Assembly (NCBI GenBank): GCA_016780365.1
Contig: JADHMB010000002.1
Coordinates: forward strand, 38,513-102,512
DNA length: 64,000 nucleotides
Origin: Flavobacteriales bacterium
GTDB lineage: Bacteria > Bacteroidota > Bacteroidia > Flavobacteriales_D > Parvicellaceae
Reading direction: 5' to 3'
The translations under genes and the position numbers were made by a program. Below, piece after piece: positions 33,144 to 43,226 of the stretch. The notes below the pieces were generated by a model that was not told where the DNA came from, ran no database searches, and was given only the letters and a program-made list of their open reading frames with translations. Numbering within the stretch: the stretch's first letter is position 1; the number at the start of each line of letters is the position of its first letter.

Positions 33144-34100
33144 ATGAATTTAGATTTATCTATAGTAGTTCCACTTTACAATGAAGCAGAATCATTGCCA
33201 GAGCTTTCGGATTGGATAGATAAAGTTATTGTAAGCTCAAATTTAAAGTATGAGCTTATTTTTATTGACGATGGAAGTAAGGACAATTCGTGGGAAGTAA
33301 TCAACAATCTTCAATCTAAAAATAAAAATATCAAAGGAGTTTCTTTTAGAAGAAATTACGGAAAATCTGCAGCTTTAAACATTGGTTTTGACCTTTCAAT
33401 TGGAAATGTTGTTATTACTATGGATGCGGATCTACAGGATTCTCCAGACGAAATACCTGGTCTTTATGAAATGATTAATAAAGATGGATTTGATATTGTT
33501 TCTGGTTGGAAAAAAGATAGAAAAGATCCACTTTCTAAAACAATTCCTACTAAATTATACAATGCAGTTACAAGAAAAGTATCTGGAATTAAACTCAATG
33601 ATATGAATTGTGGTCTTAAAGCTTACAAGTCAGATGTGGTTAAAAATATTGAAGTTTATGGGGAGATGCATAGGTATATACCATTAATTGCTAAATGGGC
33701 AGGCTTTCAAAATATAACAGAGAAAGTAGTGAAGCACCAAGCTAGGAAATTTGGAGAAACTAAATTTGGCTTAGAACGTTTTATTTTTGGTTTTTTAGAT
33801 TTATTTAGTATAACTTTTATTGGGAAATTTGGGAAAAGACCAATGCATTTATTTGGCACCCTAGGAATTTTTGTTTTTATAATAGGCTTTAGTTTTTTAA
33901 TTTACATTGGTATAGATAAAATTTTTCTGGACAAGGGTGCAAAATTAATTGCCAACAGGACAGAGTTTTATATTTCTATAACTTCAATTATAATAGGTGT
34001 TCAGTTTTTTCTTGCTGGTTTTTTAGGTGAAATGTTGTCTAGAAATTCTCCAAATAGAAACCAATATCAAATCAGAGAAAAATTAAACGTTAATGACTAA
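33144..34100 (+). CDS. Glycosyltransferase family 2 with C-terminal membrane helices (DPM1/GtrB-like)
   Basis: LSIVVPLYNEAESLPEL, FIDDGSKDNSW, MDADLQDSPDEIP, RHKARKFGETKFG-type motif, two transmembrane helices. Confidence 0.92.
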   Translation: MNLDLSIVVPLYNEAESLPELSDWIDKVIVSSNLKYELIFIDDGSKDNSWEVINNLQSKNKNIKGVSFRRNYGKSAALNIGFDLSIGNVVITMDADLQDSPDEIPGLYEMINKDGFDIVSGWKKDRKDPLSKTIPTKLYNAVTRKVSGIKLNDMNCGLKAYKSDVVKNIEVYGEMHRYIPLIAKWAGFQNITEKVVKHQARKFGETKFGLERFIFGFLDLFSITFIGKFGKRPMHLFGTLGIFVFIIGFSFLIYIGIDKIFLDKGAKLIANRTEFYISITSIIIGVQFFLAGFLGEMLSRNSPNRNQYQIREKLNVND

Positions 34101-35208
34101 AATCATTATAGTTGGTCCTGCTTCTCCACTAAGAGGAGGGATTTCAGATTTTAATGAAGCATTGGCCAAATCCTTAGAAGAAAAAGGGTATTTAGTGGAA
34201 ATAATTTCTTTTTCTCTACAGTATCCTAAATTTCTTTTCCCTGGAAAATCTCAAAATAGAGTAGAGCAATCGGAAGCTTTTAACTTTAAAATATCTCCTA
34301 TAATTAATTCAATTAATCCAATCTCATGGTGGAGAACAGCCAAATATATTAAGGCTAAAAATCCAAGTAAAGTTTTTATTAGATTCTGGATGCCTTTCTT
34401 CGCCCCCTGTCTTGGAATAATTGGTGGATATTTGAAAAGAAATAAAATTCCAGTTTTTGGGATTGTTGACAATGCTATTGCCCATGAAAAAAGATTAGGT
34501 GATACTATGTTGGTTAATTATTTTTTAAATAAATGTGACTCTCATTTTACCTTAAGTGATAAAGTTAAAAAGGACATTAACAAAATAAATAATAGAGTAA
34601 ATGTTGAATCACTTTTTCATCCCATTTACAATACTTACAGTAAAATTACCGATAAAGCTTCCGCACTTAAAAGTCTTAACCTTAAAGAAGGTAAATACAT
34701 TTTATTTTTTGGCTTAATTAGAAAATACAAAGGATTAGACTTAGCAATAAGAGCAATGTCAAATAAATTAATTGTAGAAAAGAATATTAAATTAATTATT
34801 GCTGGAGAATTTTACGATTCTGAAGAGAGATATCAAGATTTGATAAGAGATTTAAGTTTAAACAACATTATAATTTACAATCAATTTATAGCGAACAAAC
34901 AAGTTCCAGATTTCTTTTCAGTTTCGAATCTAGTAATCTTGCCCTACACTTCAGCTACTCAAAGTGGTGTTACTCAATTAGCTATGTATTATAATAAACC
35001 TATGCTAGTAACCAACGTTGGGGGACTGCCTGAAATAATAGATCATAAAAAAGACGGATATATTAGTTCTACCAATCCTGAAGAAATTAGTGAATATATT
35101 TTGGATTATTTTTCACAGGATAACAAGGAAAAGGAGATGAGTTCCGCTATTTCTAAAAAGCACGATTCTTATTCTTGGGATAATTTTGTAAAAAAAATCA
35201 TTAAATAA
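34093..35208 (+). CDS. Glycosyltransferase family 4-like
   Basis: GPASPLRGGISDFNEALAKSL; ILFFGLIRKYKGLDLAIRAM; SGVTQLAMYYNKPMLVTNVGGLPEII. Confidence 0.9.
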   Translation: MTKIIIVGPASPLRGGISDFNEALAKSLEEKGYLVEIISFSLQYPKFLFPGKSQNRVEQSEAFNFKISPIINSINPISWWRTAKYIKAKNPSKVFIRFWMPFFAPCLGIIGGYLKRNKIPVFGIVDNAIAHEKRLGDTMLVNYFLNKCDSHFTLSDKVKKDINKINNRVNVESLFHPIYNTYSKITDKASALKSLNLKEGKYILFFGLIRKYKGLDLAIRAMSNKLIVEKNIKLIIAGEFYDSEERYQDLIRDLSLNNIIIYNQFIANKQVPDFFSVSNLVILPYTSATQSGVTQLAMYYNKPMLVTNVGGLPEIIDHKKDGYISSTNPEEISEYILDYFSQDNKEKEMSSAISKKHDSYSWDNFVKKIIK

Positions 35209-35211
35209 AAA

Positions 35212-35233
35212 AAAGAGCCCAAAAGGGCTCTTT
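35212..35233. terminator. Intrinsic, likely bidirectional terminator
   Basis: AAAGAGCCC-AAAA-GGGCTCTTT perfect 9-bp stem with flanking A/T tracts, between convergent genes. Confidence 0.88.
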
Positions 35234-35257
35234 AAAAATTATCAATATAATTTCTTC

Positions 35258-35590
35258 TTAGTTATTTAGTAATAATAAGTCATTTGAGATTATTTCAAAT
35301 ACATATTTCTTTTCACCCTCGTCATTTTCATAAGTTCTATAATTTAAAGAACCTTCTATAAATACCTCTTGTCCTTTTGAGATATATTTCTCTGCAATTT
35401 CAGCTTTCTTTCCCCAAAATACAATAGGATGCCATTGTGTTTCTTTTACTTTTTCACCATCTTTATTGGTGTAGTTGTTATTAGTAGCTAAAGATATTTT
35501 TGCATATTTATTACCATTCTTTGTTTCTTGAACTACTGGTGTGCTTCCTGCATTACCTATTAATTGTACTTTGTTTCTTAGATTTCTCAT
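35258..35590 (-). CDS. ssb: Short single-stranded DNA-binding protein
   Basis: MRNLRNKVQLIGNAGSTPVVQETKNGNKYAKISLATNNNYTNKDGEKVKETQWHPIVFWGKKAEIAEKYISKGQEVFIEGSLNYRTYEND; start moved 22 codons inside the listed ORF. Confidence 0.93.
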   Translation of the reverse strand: MRNLRNKVQLIGNAGSTPVVQETKNGNKYAKISLATNNNYTNKDGEKVKETQWHPIVFWGKKAEIAEKYISKGQEVFIEGSLNYRTYENDEGEKKYVFEIISNDLLLLNN

Positions 35591-35711
35591 ATTTATATTT
35601 GATTTTAGTTTAACAATATTGCCGATATTTATTCGACACTGCAAATTAAAATTCAAAAATTCAAAAAAATATAAATTTAAATGATTAAGATTCGTTTATT
35701 ATCATTTATAA

Positions 35712-35725
35712 ACGTTTTAAAACGT
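35712..35725. repeat. 14-bp perfect palindrome ACGTTTTAAAACGT upstream of ssb
   Basis: Read directly; a second overlapping inverted repeat has arms CGTTTAT (35693-35699) and ATAAACG (35708-35714). Confidence 0.6.
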
Positions 35726-35744
35726 ATAAATTACTGTAAAATAG

Positions 35745-36602
35745 CTATTTACTTTTTTTCCATCGATTATGAGTCCAAAGCCAATAAGGTGGGTTTTGGT
35801 TAATATCTGCTTGCAAAAGGTTTGCAAAATCATTAATTATCTTTCCCTTAGCCTCCTTTTTTGGTTGATCTGTAATTAATTGAAAGGATACTTCATAAGT
35901 TCCTCTTTTTATTTTTTGGATACTTACAAAAACAACTGGCCAATTAAATTCTTTAGCATATTTCTCTGCTCCAAATAAAAAGGCACTTTCCTGATTTAGA
36001 AATTTTATCCAATGTGCATTTTTGGTATTAGATGGACTTTGATCAGAACCGAAAATAATAGCTCTTGGTTTTTCATTGTCCGTATGGAAATAATTCTTTG
36101 TTTCTTTCATGGGAATCATTCTGAGTCCAAATTTTTCTCTCGAATTTTTCATTTTTTTATCAAAAAACTTATTACTCAATGGTTTATAAATAGCAAAAAG
36201 CTCATGTTCACATTCCAAAGGCATTTTTTGAGCACTCATCTCCCAATTATTATAATGTCCCCCAATTAGAATTATATTTTGTTTCTTTTGTGCCATTTCG
36301 TTCAATAACTCGGTATTTTTTAATTTAATTTTTTTATTAATTCCTCTTTCTGAAATGGTAAATCCCTTTAAACTCTCTACAATCAAATCTGAGAAATGTT
36401 GGTAGAAATACCTTCGGATATTTTTTATTTCATTTTCGCTTTTTTTTGGAAAAGAATTTTTAAGGTTTTTGGTGATTAGTGCTTTTCTATATTTTAATAA
36501 TCTACCAACTATGAGATATAAAAAATCTGAAACTAAGTATAAAAAAAAGTTGTTTAAATTGGAAATTGGAATTATTATTATGTAGTAAAGAAAATTATTC
36601 AT
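35745..36602 (-). CDS. Lysophospholipid acyltransferase (LpxL/HtrB-like)
   Basis: IILIGGHYNNWEMSAQKMP, IFGSDQSPSNTKNAHWIKFLNQESAF, PPYWLWTHNRWK. Confidence 0.9.
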   Translation of the reverse strand: MNNFLYYIIIIPISNLNNFFLYLVSDFLYLIVGRLLKYRKALITKNLKNSFPKKSENEIKNIRRYFYQHFSDLIVESLKGFTISERGINKKIKLKNTELLNEMAQKKQNIILIGGHYNNWEMSAQKMPLECEHELFAIYKPLSNKFFDKKMKNSREKFGLRMIPMKETKNYFHTDNEKPRAIIFGSDQSPSNTKNAHWIKFLNQESAFLFGAEKYAKEFNWPVVFVSIQKIKRGTYEVSFQLITDQPKKEAKGKIINDFANLLQADINQNPPYWLWTHNRWKKSK

Positions 36603-36678
36603 AGAAATATTCTAACAAGTTATGCAAGATTGAATATTATCTTTCTAATTTCAAAAGAAATTTTTACATAAATAAATA

Positions 36679-37239
36679 TTGATAAAATTAATAATTATAG
36701 ATAATTACGATTCTTTCACCTACAATCTAGTTCATTACTTAGAACCTTATTGTAAGGAAATTACCATTTTCAGAAACGATGAGATAAATCATGACTTAAT
36801 TTCAGACGAACATAAAATTTTACTTTCACCTGGTCCTGGATTACCTTCTGAAAATAAAGAGTTAAATTATTCTATTGAAAAATACCATTTAACTAATAAT
36901 ATATTAGGAGTTTGCCTAGGGTTTCAAGCAATTGGACAGTTTTTTGGAGCTGAACTTCATAATTTGAAAAAGGTTAGACACGGTATTCAAACCCAGATAG
37001 AGATTTTAAATCACGATTTTCTTTTTAAAAATGTTCCAAACAACATAAATATTGGCCATTACCATTCATGGGTAATAAAAAATGTTCCAAAACAACTAAA
37101 AGTAACTGCTTTAGATTTTGAGAACTATGCAATGGCTTTTAGACATTTAGATCTTAAAATATCTGGCATTCAGTTCCATCCAGAAAGTATATTGACAGAT
37201 TATGGAAAACAAATTCTTCAAAATTGGATTATTAGCTAA
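36679..37239 (+). CDS. Aminodeoxychorismate/anthranilate synthase component II (TTG start)
   Basis: IIDNYDSFTYNLVHYLE, LLSPGPGLP, GVCLGFQAIGQFFGA, GIQFHPESILT. Confidence 0.92.
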   Translation: MIKLIIIDNYDSFTYNLVHYLEPYCKEITIFRNDEINHDLISDEHKILLSPGPGLPSENKELNYSIEKYHLTNNILGVCLGFQAIGQFFGAELHNLKKVRHGIQTQIEILNHDFLFKNVPNNINIGHYHSWVIKNVPKQLKVTALDFENYAMAFRHLDLKISGIQFHPESILTDYGKQILQNWIIS

Positions 37240-37279
37240 AAAAAAGCAATATTGTATCACAGTTTTAAGAATGTAAAAT

Positions 37280-37287
37280 TACTTTTG
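37280..37287 (+). promoter_or_regulatory. Candidate -7 box (TACTTTTG) for valS
   Basis: Exact TAnnTTTG match, 17 nt before ATG. Confidence 0.45.
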
Positions 37288-37304
37288 TAACTGTAACAAA
37301 AATT

Positions 37305-39932
37305 ATGGCAATTTCAAAAACATACGATCCTTCAGAATCGGAAGACAAATGGTATAAAATATGGACAGATCAAGGTTTGTTTAACTCCGAACCTGACGAT
37401 AGAGAATCTTATACAGTAGTTATTCCTCCTCCCAATGTTACCGGCGTATTACATATGGGACATATGCTTAATAATACCATTCAAGATGTTTTGGTAAGAA
37501 GAGCTAGAATGTTTGGTAAAAATGCTTGCTGGGTTCCAGGGACCGATCATGCATCTATTGCTACTGAAGCTAAAGTGGTTCAAAAGTTAAGAGCAGATGG
37601 TATTAAAAAAGGAGATTTATCTCGTGAAGAGTTTTTGGAGCATGCCTGGGAATGGACCCATAAGCATGGCGGAGTTATTCTCAGCCAACTTAAAAAACTT
37701 GGAGCTTCATGTGATTGGAATCGAACCAATTTCACAATGAATGATAATTACTATAAAAGCGTAATAAACGTTTTTTGTGATCTTCATCAAAAAGGTTTAA
37801 TATATAGGGGAGAAAGAATGATAAACTGGGATCCTCAAGCAAAAACTGCATTGAGTGATGAAGAAGTTTTTTACAAGGAAGTAAATTCAAAACTATATTA
37901 TTTAAGATATAAAATTGAAGGTTCAGACGATGAGTGGGTGAATATCGCTACCACTAGGCCAGAAACCATTCTTGGAGATACTGCAATTTGTATTAACCCA
38001 GAAGATGAAAGATATCTCTCCCTTAAGGGCAAACGGGCAATTGTTCCTCTAATTAATAGAAGTATACCAATTATTTTTGACGATTATGTAGATATGGAAT
38101 TTGGTACTGGTTGTCTTAAGATAACTCCAGCCCATGATCCTAACGATTATGAATTGGGTAAGAAACATCAATTGGAAGTGATAAACATTCTAGATTCCTC
38201 TGGATGTTTAAATAAAAATGCAAAATTATTTGTTGGTCAAGATAGGTTTGACGTGAGAAAGTCTATAGCGGACGAACTAGATAGTTCTGGTTACTTAATT
38301 AGAATAGAAGACCATATAAATAAGATTGGATTCTCTGAGAGAACAGATGCTATTATTGAACCAAGATTATCTCTTCAGTGGTTTTGTTCTATGGAAAAAT
38401 TAAGTATTCCAGCATTAGAAAACGTTATGAACGATACAGTTCAGTTCCATCCTTCAAAATTTAAAAATACTTACCGTCATTGGGTAGAGAATATTAGAGA
38501 TTGGTGTATATCTAGACAATTGTGGTGGGGACATCAAATACCAGCATTCTTTTATGGAGATGGAAAGGAAGATTTTATTGTTGCTCCTAGTAAAGCAGAA
38601 GCCCTAAAGAAACTTAATAGTCAATCAGATAAACAATATAAGTTAGACGATTTAGTTCAGGATGAAGATGTGATGGATACATGGTTTTCTTCTTGGATAT
38701 GGCCTATTGCTGTTTTTGATGGTTTTTCAAATGATAAAAAAGAATTAGATTATTACTATCCCACAAACGATTTAGTTACAGCCCCAGAAATAATGTTTTT
38801 TTGGGTTGCAAGAATGATTATATCTGGTTATGAATATGTAGATAAGCCACCTTTTAAGAATGTATATTTTACCGGTATTGTAAGAGACCAATTGGGTAGA
38901 AAGATGTCAAAATCTTTAGGAAACAGTCCTGATCCATTAGAATTGATTAAAAAATATGGAGCAGATGGGGTTAGAGTAGGAATGCTTCTTTCTTCTCCAG
39001 CTGGAAATGATTTATTGTTCGATAGAAATCTTTGTGAGCAAGGAAGAAACTTCACCAACAAACTATGGAATTCTTTTAGATTAATTCAATCTTGGACCGT
39101 TTCTGATGAAATTGAACAAGAAGAATCCTCATTAATTGCTTTAAAATGGATTGAATCTAAAGTTTCTCAAAACATAGTTAATATAAATAGCTCTTACGAT
39201 AAGTTCAGAATTTCCGAAGCTCTCATGTTGACCTATAAAACTATTTGGGATGACTATTGCTCTTGGTTTCTTGAAATGATTAAACCAGCTTACCAGCAAC
39301 CAATTGACAGAAAGACTTACGATTCAGTAGTTTTAGTTTTGGAAAAAATCCTTAAAATAGTTCATCCATTTACTCCATTTATTGCTGAAGAAATTTGGCA
39401 ACAATTAAAACCTAGAAACAATACTTATATTGTTAATGCGAAATGGCCAAGAGAAAATATTGAGGATTCCACAATTTTAAATGAATTTCAAAACTTCCAA
39501 GCTATTGTTATGGGGATTAGAAATTTAAGAAAAGAGAAAAATATTTCTAATAAGGTTCTTTTAGAGCTAAATATTAAAGTCAATACCAACTGGTCCAATA
39601 TATTTGACTCATTACTATTAAAAATATGTAATTTATCAAGTTTAGTTTTTACAGATGAATCAATTTCAGCAGCTTATTCCTTTGTAGTTAATAACAATGA
39701 GTTCTTTGTTCCTTTTACGGATTCAATTGATACCAAATCAGAGATTTTAAAAATCCAAATTGAAATTCAAAAAAAGAAAGGCTTTCTTGAAAGTGTTATG
39801 AAAAAACTTAATAATTCTAGATTTTCCGAAAATGCTCCTAAACAAGTGGTGGATTTGGAAATCAAGAAAAAAAATGATGCTGAAAAACAAATTAAAATTT
39901 TAGAGGAAAGAATTGCCAATTTGTCCTCTTGA
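37305..39932 (+). CDS. valS: Valine--tRNA ligase
   Basis: PPPNVTGVLHMGHMLNNTIQDVLVR, WWGHQIPAFF, GRKMSKSLGNSPDPLELI, C-terminal coiled coil. Confidence 0.97.
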   Translation: MAISKTYDPSESEDKWYKIWTDQGLFNSEPDDRESYTVVIPPPNVTGVLHMGHMLNNTIQDVLVRRARMFGKNACWVPGTDHASIATEAKVVQKLRADGIKKGDLSREEFLEHAWEWTHKHGGVILSQLKKLGASCDWNRTNFTMNDNYYKSVINVFCDLHQKGLIYRGERMINWDPQAKTALSDEEVFYKEVNSKLYYLRYKIEGSDDEWVNIATTRPETILGDTAICINPEDERYLSLKGKRAIVPLINRSIPIIFDDYVDMEFGTGCLKITPAHDPNDYELGKKHQLEVINILDSSGCLNKNAKLFVGQDRFDVRKSIADELDSSGYLIRIEDHINKIGFSERTDAIIEPRLSLQWFCSMEKLSIPALENVMNDTVQFHPSKFKNTYRHWVENIRDWCISRQLWWGHQIPAFFYGDGKEDFIVAPSKAEALKKLNSQSDKQYKLDDLVQDEDVMDTWFSSWIWPIAVFDGFSNDKKELDYYYPTNDLVTAPEIMFFWVARMIISGYEYVDKPPFKNVYFTGIVRDQLGRKMSKSLGNSPDPLELIKKYGADGVRVGMLLSSPAGNDLLFDRNLCEQGRNFTNKLWNSFRLIQSWTVSDEIEQEESSLIALKWIESKVSQNIVNINSSYDKFRISEALMLTYKTIWDDYCSWFLEMIKPAYQQPIDRKTYDSVVLVLEKILKIVHPFTPFIAEEIWQQLKPRNNTYIVNAKWPRENIEDSTILNEFQNFQAIVMGIRNLRKEKNISNKVLLELNIKVNTNWSNIFDSLLLKICNLSSLVFTDESISAAYSFVVNNNEFFVPFTDSIDTKSEILKIQIEIQKKKGFLESVMKKLNNSRFSENAPKQVVDLEIKKKNDAEKQIKILEERIANLSS

Positions 39933-39947
39933 AAATTATTTTCAATA

Positions 39948-41072
39948 ATGAAAAATGTATTGTTTCTTTCATCATGGTACCCAAGTAGAGTTCATACAAC
40001 TTTGGGAAATTTTGTGAGATACCATGCATTGGCTGCTTCAAAATACAATTCAATTAATGTACTATATATAGTTGCAGACGATAATGTAAAAGACTATGAA
40101 ATTAAGTATTTCCAAGATCATGAACTTAAAACAACTATTGTTTATTTTAAAAGAGGTATTTTTAAGTATCTAAATTATTTTGTTGCTTTTACTAAAGGAT
40201 TTCACTTTGTTAAAGAGAAAAATAAATTAAAATTTGATATTGTTCACATGAATATAATGCATCCAGGTATTTGGCAGGCACTTTATTTAAAATGGAGATA
40301 TAAAATCCCTTATGTTGTTTCTGAAAATTGGCATGGTTTTCAGGACTTAGCAAAGTATAATTTAAGTTTTTTGGAAATGAAGCTAATTAAGATTGGTATT
40401 AGGTTTTCATCTGTGATTTCTCCTGTTTCTAAACAATTAAAAAATTGTATGATTAATGCCAATTACCAGGCAAAATATCAAATTATTCCAAATGTGGTAG
40501 ATACCGATAAATTTCATATTGGAGAATTAGATACCAATAAAAATAATTTCACTTTTTTACATGTTTCTACTCTAGATGATTCTATTAAAAATGTTTCTGG
40601 AATAATAGATGCTTTTGAAAAAATAAAGCACAAAAATATGGTATTAAAAATTATAGGAGATGGTCCTGTCGATTGGATTATTAAAAAAGTAAGTACTTTA
40701 AAAACTAAGAATACTGTAATAGTTGAATCTGAAAAAACACACGATCAAATTGCTGAAGAAATGCAAAAAGCAGATGTTTTTGTATTGTTCAGTAATATTG
40801 AGAATCTTCCTCTTGTTTTAATAGAATCTATTTCCTCAGGAACTCCATTCATTGCAACAAAAGTGGGAGGAATACCAGAACTATTTAACAATGAATTAGG
40901 AAGATTAGTGGATGCTGGAAGTATTGATCAACTACTAAGTGAAATGAATTTTATGGTTAAAAATCCTGATTTCTTTAATCCTTCTAGAATTAGATCTTTT
41001 GCAATAAAGAATTATTCAAATGAAGAAGTTGGTAAAAAGTTCAATGATTTATATATTGAAAACTGCAATTAA
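39948..41072 (+). CDS. Glycosyltransferase family 4
   Basis: FLSSWYPSRVHTTLGNFVRYHALAAS; FVLFSNIENLPLVLIESISSGTPFIATKVGGIPEL. Confidence 0.92.
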   Translation: MKNVLFLSSWYPSRVHTTLGNFVRYHALAASKYNSINVLYIVADDNVKDYEIKYFQDHELKTTIVYFKRGIFKYLNYFVAFTKGFHFVKEKNKLKFDIVHMNIMHPGIWQALYLKWRYKIPYVVSENWHGFQDLAKYNLSFLEMKLIKIGIRFSSVISPVSKQLKNCMINANYQAKYQIIPNVVDTDKFHIGELDTNKNNFTFLHVSTLDDSIKNVSGIIDAFEKIKHKNMVLKIIGDGPVDWIIKKVSTLKTKNTVIVESEKTHDQIAEEMQKADVFVLFSNIENLPLVLIESISSGTPFIATKVGGIPELFNNELGRLVDAGSIDQLLSEMNFMVKNPDFFNPSRIRSFAIKNYSNEEVGKKFNDLYIENCN

Positions 41073-41090
41073 ATAAACAAATTAAAAAAT

Positions 41091-42779
41091 ATGTCAGACG
41101 ATAAAAAGATAATTTTTTCTATGGTTGGTGTTGGTAAGCAAACTCCAGAAGGAAAACAAATTTTAAAGAATATTCATTTGTCATTTTTTTATGGGGCGAA
41201 AATTGGAATTTTAGGATTAAATGGAGCAGGTAAATCTACCGTAATGAAAATTATTGCAGGTCTAGATAAGAATTACCAAGGTGATGTTGTTTTTTCTGAA
41301 GGATATACTGTAGGATATTTAGCCCAAGAACCAGAGTTGGATGAGAATTTGACTGTAAGAGAAATTGTACAGCAGGGTGCACAAGAGACTGTAGATTTAT
41401 TAAAGCAATACGACGATATAAATAACCAGTTCATGGATGAGGAAATCATGAATGATTCTGATAAAATGAATGCACTAATTAAACTACAGGGAAAAGTTCA
41501 GGAGCAAATCGACCAATTAGATGCATGGGATTTAGATTCAAAGCTAGAGCTGGCAATGGATGCTTTAAGAACACCTGAAGGATCAACTTCTATTAAAAAT
41601 CTCTCTGGTGGTGAAAGAAGAAGAGTTGCATTGTGCAGATTATTACTTCAACAACCAGATATTCTTCTTTTAGATGAACCAACCAATCATTTGGATGCAG
41701 AGTCTGTTCATTGGTTAGAATTGCATCTTCAGAATTACAAAGGAACAGTTATTGCAGTTACTCACGATAGATATTTCTTAGATAACGTAGCAGGTTGGAT
41801 TTTAGAATTGGATAGAGGAGAAGGTATTCCATTTAAAGGTAATTACAGTTCTTGGTTGGAACAGAAATCTAAGAGATTAGCACAAGAGGAAAAAACAGAA
41901 AGTAAAAGAAAAAAAGCATTAGAAAGAGAACTGCAATGGGTGAGACAAGGCCAAAAAGGAAGACAGTCTAAAGGAAAAGCAAGACTTAATAATTATGAAA
42001 ATTTATTAAATCAGTCTATAAAAGAAAAAGAGGTTAAAATAGAAATTCCTATTCCTAATGGACCAAGATTGGGTAAAGAAGTAATAGAAGCTATCAACGT
42101 TTCCAAAGGATATGATAACAAATTATTGTATGAAAATCTGAATTTTAAATTACCTCCTGCTGGAATTGTTGGAATTATAGGTCCTAATGGTGCTGGTAAA
42201 ACAACACTGTTTAAGATGATTATGAACGAAGAGAGTTCTGACTCTGGTGAGTTTAAAGTTGGAGAAACAGTTAAAATTGGATATGTCGATCAAAGACATA
42301 AAACAATTGATGAAAATAAATCTGTGTATGATGTAATTAGCGAAGGAAATGACAATCTAGAGATAGGTGGACAAACTATTAATTCAAGAGCTTATGTTTC
42401 TAAGTTTAATTTTTCAGGTTCTGACCAGCAGAAAAAAGTAGGTGTTCTTTCAGGAGGTGAAAGGAATAGATTACATCTCGCTATGACCTTAAAAACTGAA
42501 GCTAACGTACTTTTACTAGATGAACCTACTAATGATATTGATGTAAATACTTTAAGAGCTCTAGAAGAAGGAATTGAAAGTTTTGCAGGTTGTGCAGTAG
42601 TTATTTCTCACGATAGGTGGTTTTTAGATAGAATTTGCACCCATATCCTTGCGTTTGAAGGTGACTCGAGTATCTATTATTTTGAAGGAGGTTATTCAGA
42701 ATACGAAGAAAACAGAAAGAAAAGATTGGGTAATGATATAGTACCTACACGAATAAAATATAAAAAGTTAACTAGATAA
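41091..42779 (+). CDS. ettA: Energy-dependent translational throttle protein EttA (ABC-F)
   Basis: Two Walker A motifs (GLNGAGKST, GPNGAGKTT), LSGGERRRVALCRLLL, QWVRQGQKGRQSKGKARLNNYE linker. Confidence 0.96.
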   Translation: MSDDKKIIFSMVGVGKQTPEGKQILKNIHLSFFYGAKIGILGLNGAGKSTVMKIIAGLDKNYQGDVVFSEGYTVGYLAQEPELDENLTVREIVQQGAQETVDLLKQYDDINNQFMDEEIMNDSDKMNALIKLQGKVQEQIDQLDAWDLDSKLELAMDALRTPEGSTSIKNLSGGERRRVALCRLLLQQPDILLLDEPTNHLDAESVHWLELHLQNYKGTVIAVTHDRYFLDNVAGWILELDRGEGIPFKGNYSSWLEQKSKRLAQEEKTESKRKKALERELQWVRQGQKGRQSKGKARLNNYENLLNQSIKEKEVKIEIPIPNGPRLGKEVIEAINVSKGYDNKLLYENLNFKLPPAGIVGIIGPNGAGKTTLFKMIMNEESSDSGEFKVGETVKIGYVDQRHKTIDENKSVYDVISEGNDNLEIGGQTINSRAYVSKFNFSGSDQQKKVGVLSGGERNRLHLAMTLKTEANVLLLDEPTNDIDVNTLRALEEGIESFAGCAVVISHDRWFLDRICTHILAFEGDSSIYYFEGGYSEYEENRKKRLGNDIVPTRIKYKKLTR

Positions 42780-42786
42780 ATAAATT

Positions 42787-43218
42787 ATGAAAAAAGCTAT
42801 TATTGATACAGAAAAAGGAAAAATGACTGTTGAGTTTTATGAAAAAGATGCTCCAAAAACAGTAAAGAATTTTATAGATTTAATTGAAAAAGAATTTTAT
42901 AATGGAATTACTTTCCATAGAGTTATTCCAGATTTTGTTATTCAAGGCGGATGCCCAGAGGGAACTGGTGTTGGTGGTCCTGGTTACAGTATAGATTGTG
43001 AATTAGATGGTGAAAACCAATTCCATGATAAAGGAGTATTGTCCATGGCTCATGCTGGAAGAAATACTGGAGGTTCTCAATTTTTCATTTGCCACAGTAG
43101 AAATAACACAGCCCATCTTGACAGAAACCATACCTGTTTTGGTAAAGTAGTTGATGGTTTAGAGGTGATTGATTTAATTAGTGAAGGGGATAAGATCAAC
43201 ACTATTACCGTTTCTTAA
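42787..43218 (+). CDS. Peptidylprolyl isomerase, cyclophilin type
   Basis: [42 protein letters not shown]. Confidence 0.95.
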   Translation: MKKAIIDTEKGKMTVEFYEKDAPKTVKNFIDLIEKEFYNGITFHRVIPDFVIQGGCPEGTGVGGPGYSIDCELDGENQFHDKGVLSMAHAGRNTGGSQFFICHSRNNTAHLDRNHTCFGKVVDGLEVIDLISEGDKINTITVS

Positions 43219-43226
43219 GAATAAAA

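Noticed and set aside
33144-41072. Polysaccharide biosynthesis cluster (three glycosyltransferases)
   Set aside because: The three genes are split by ssb, an acyltransferase, a component-II amidotransferase and valS; no polymerase, flippase or nucleotide-sugar genes nearby.
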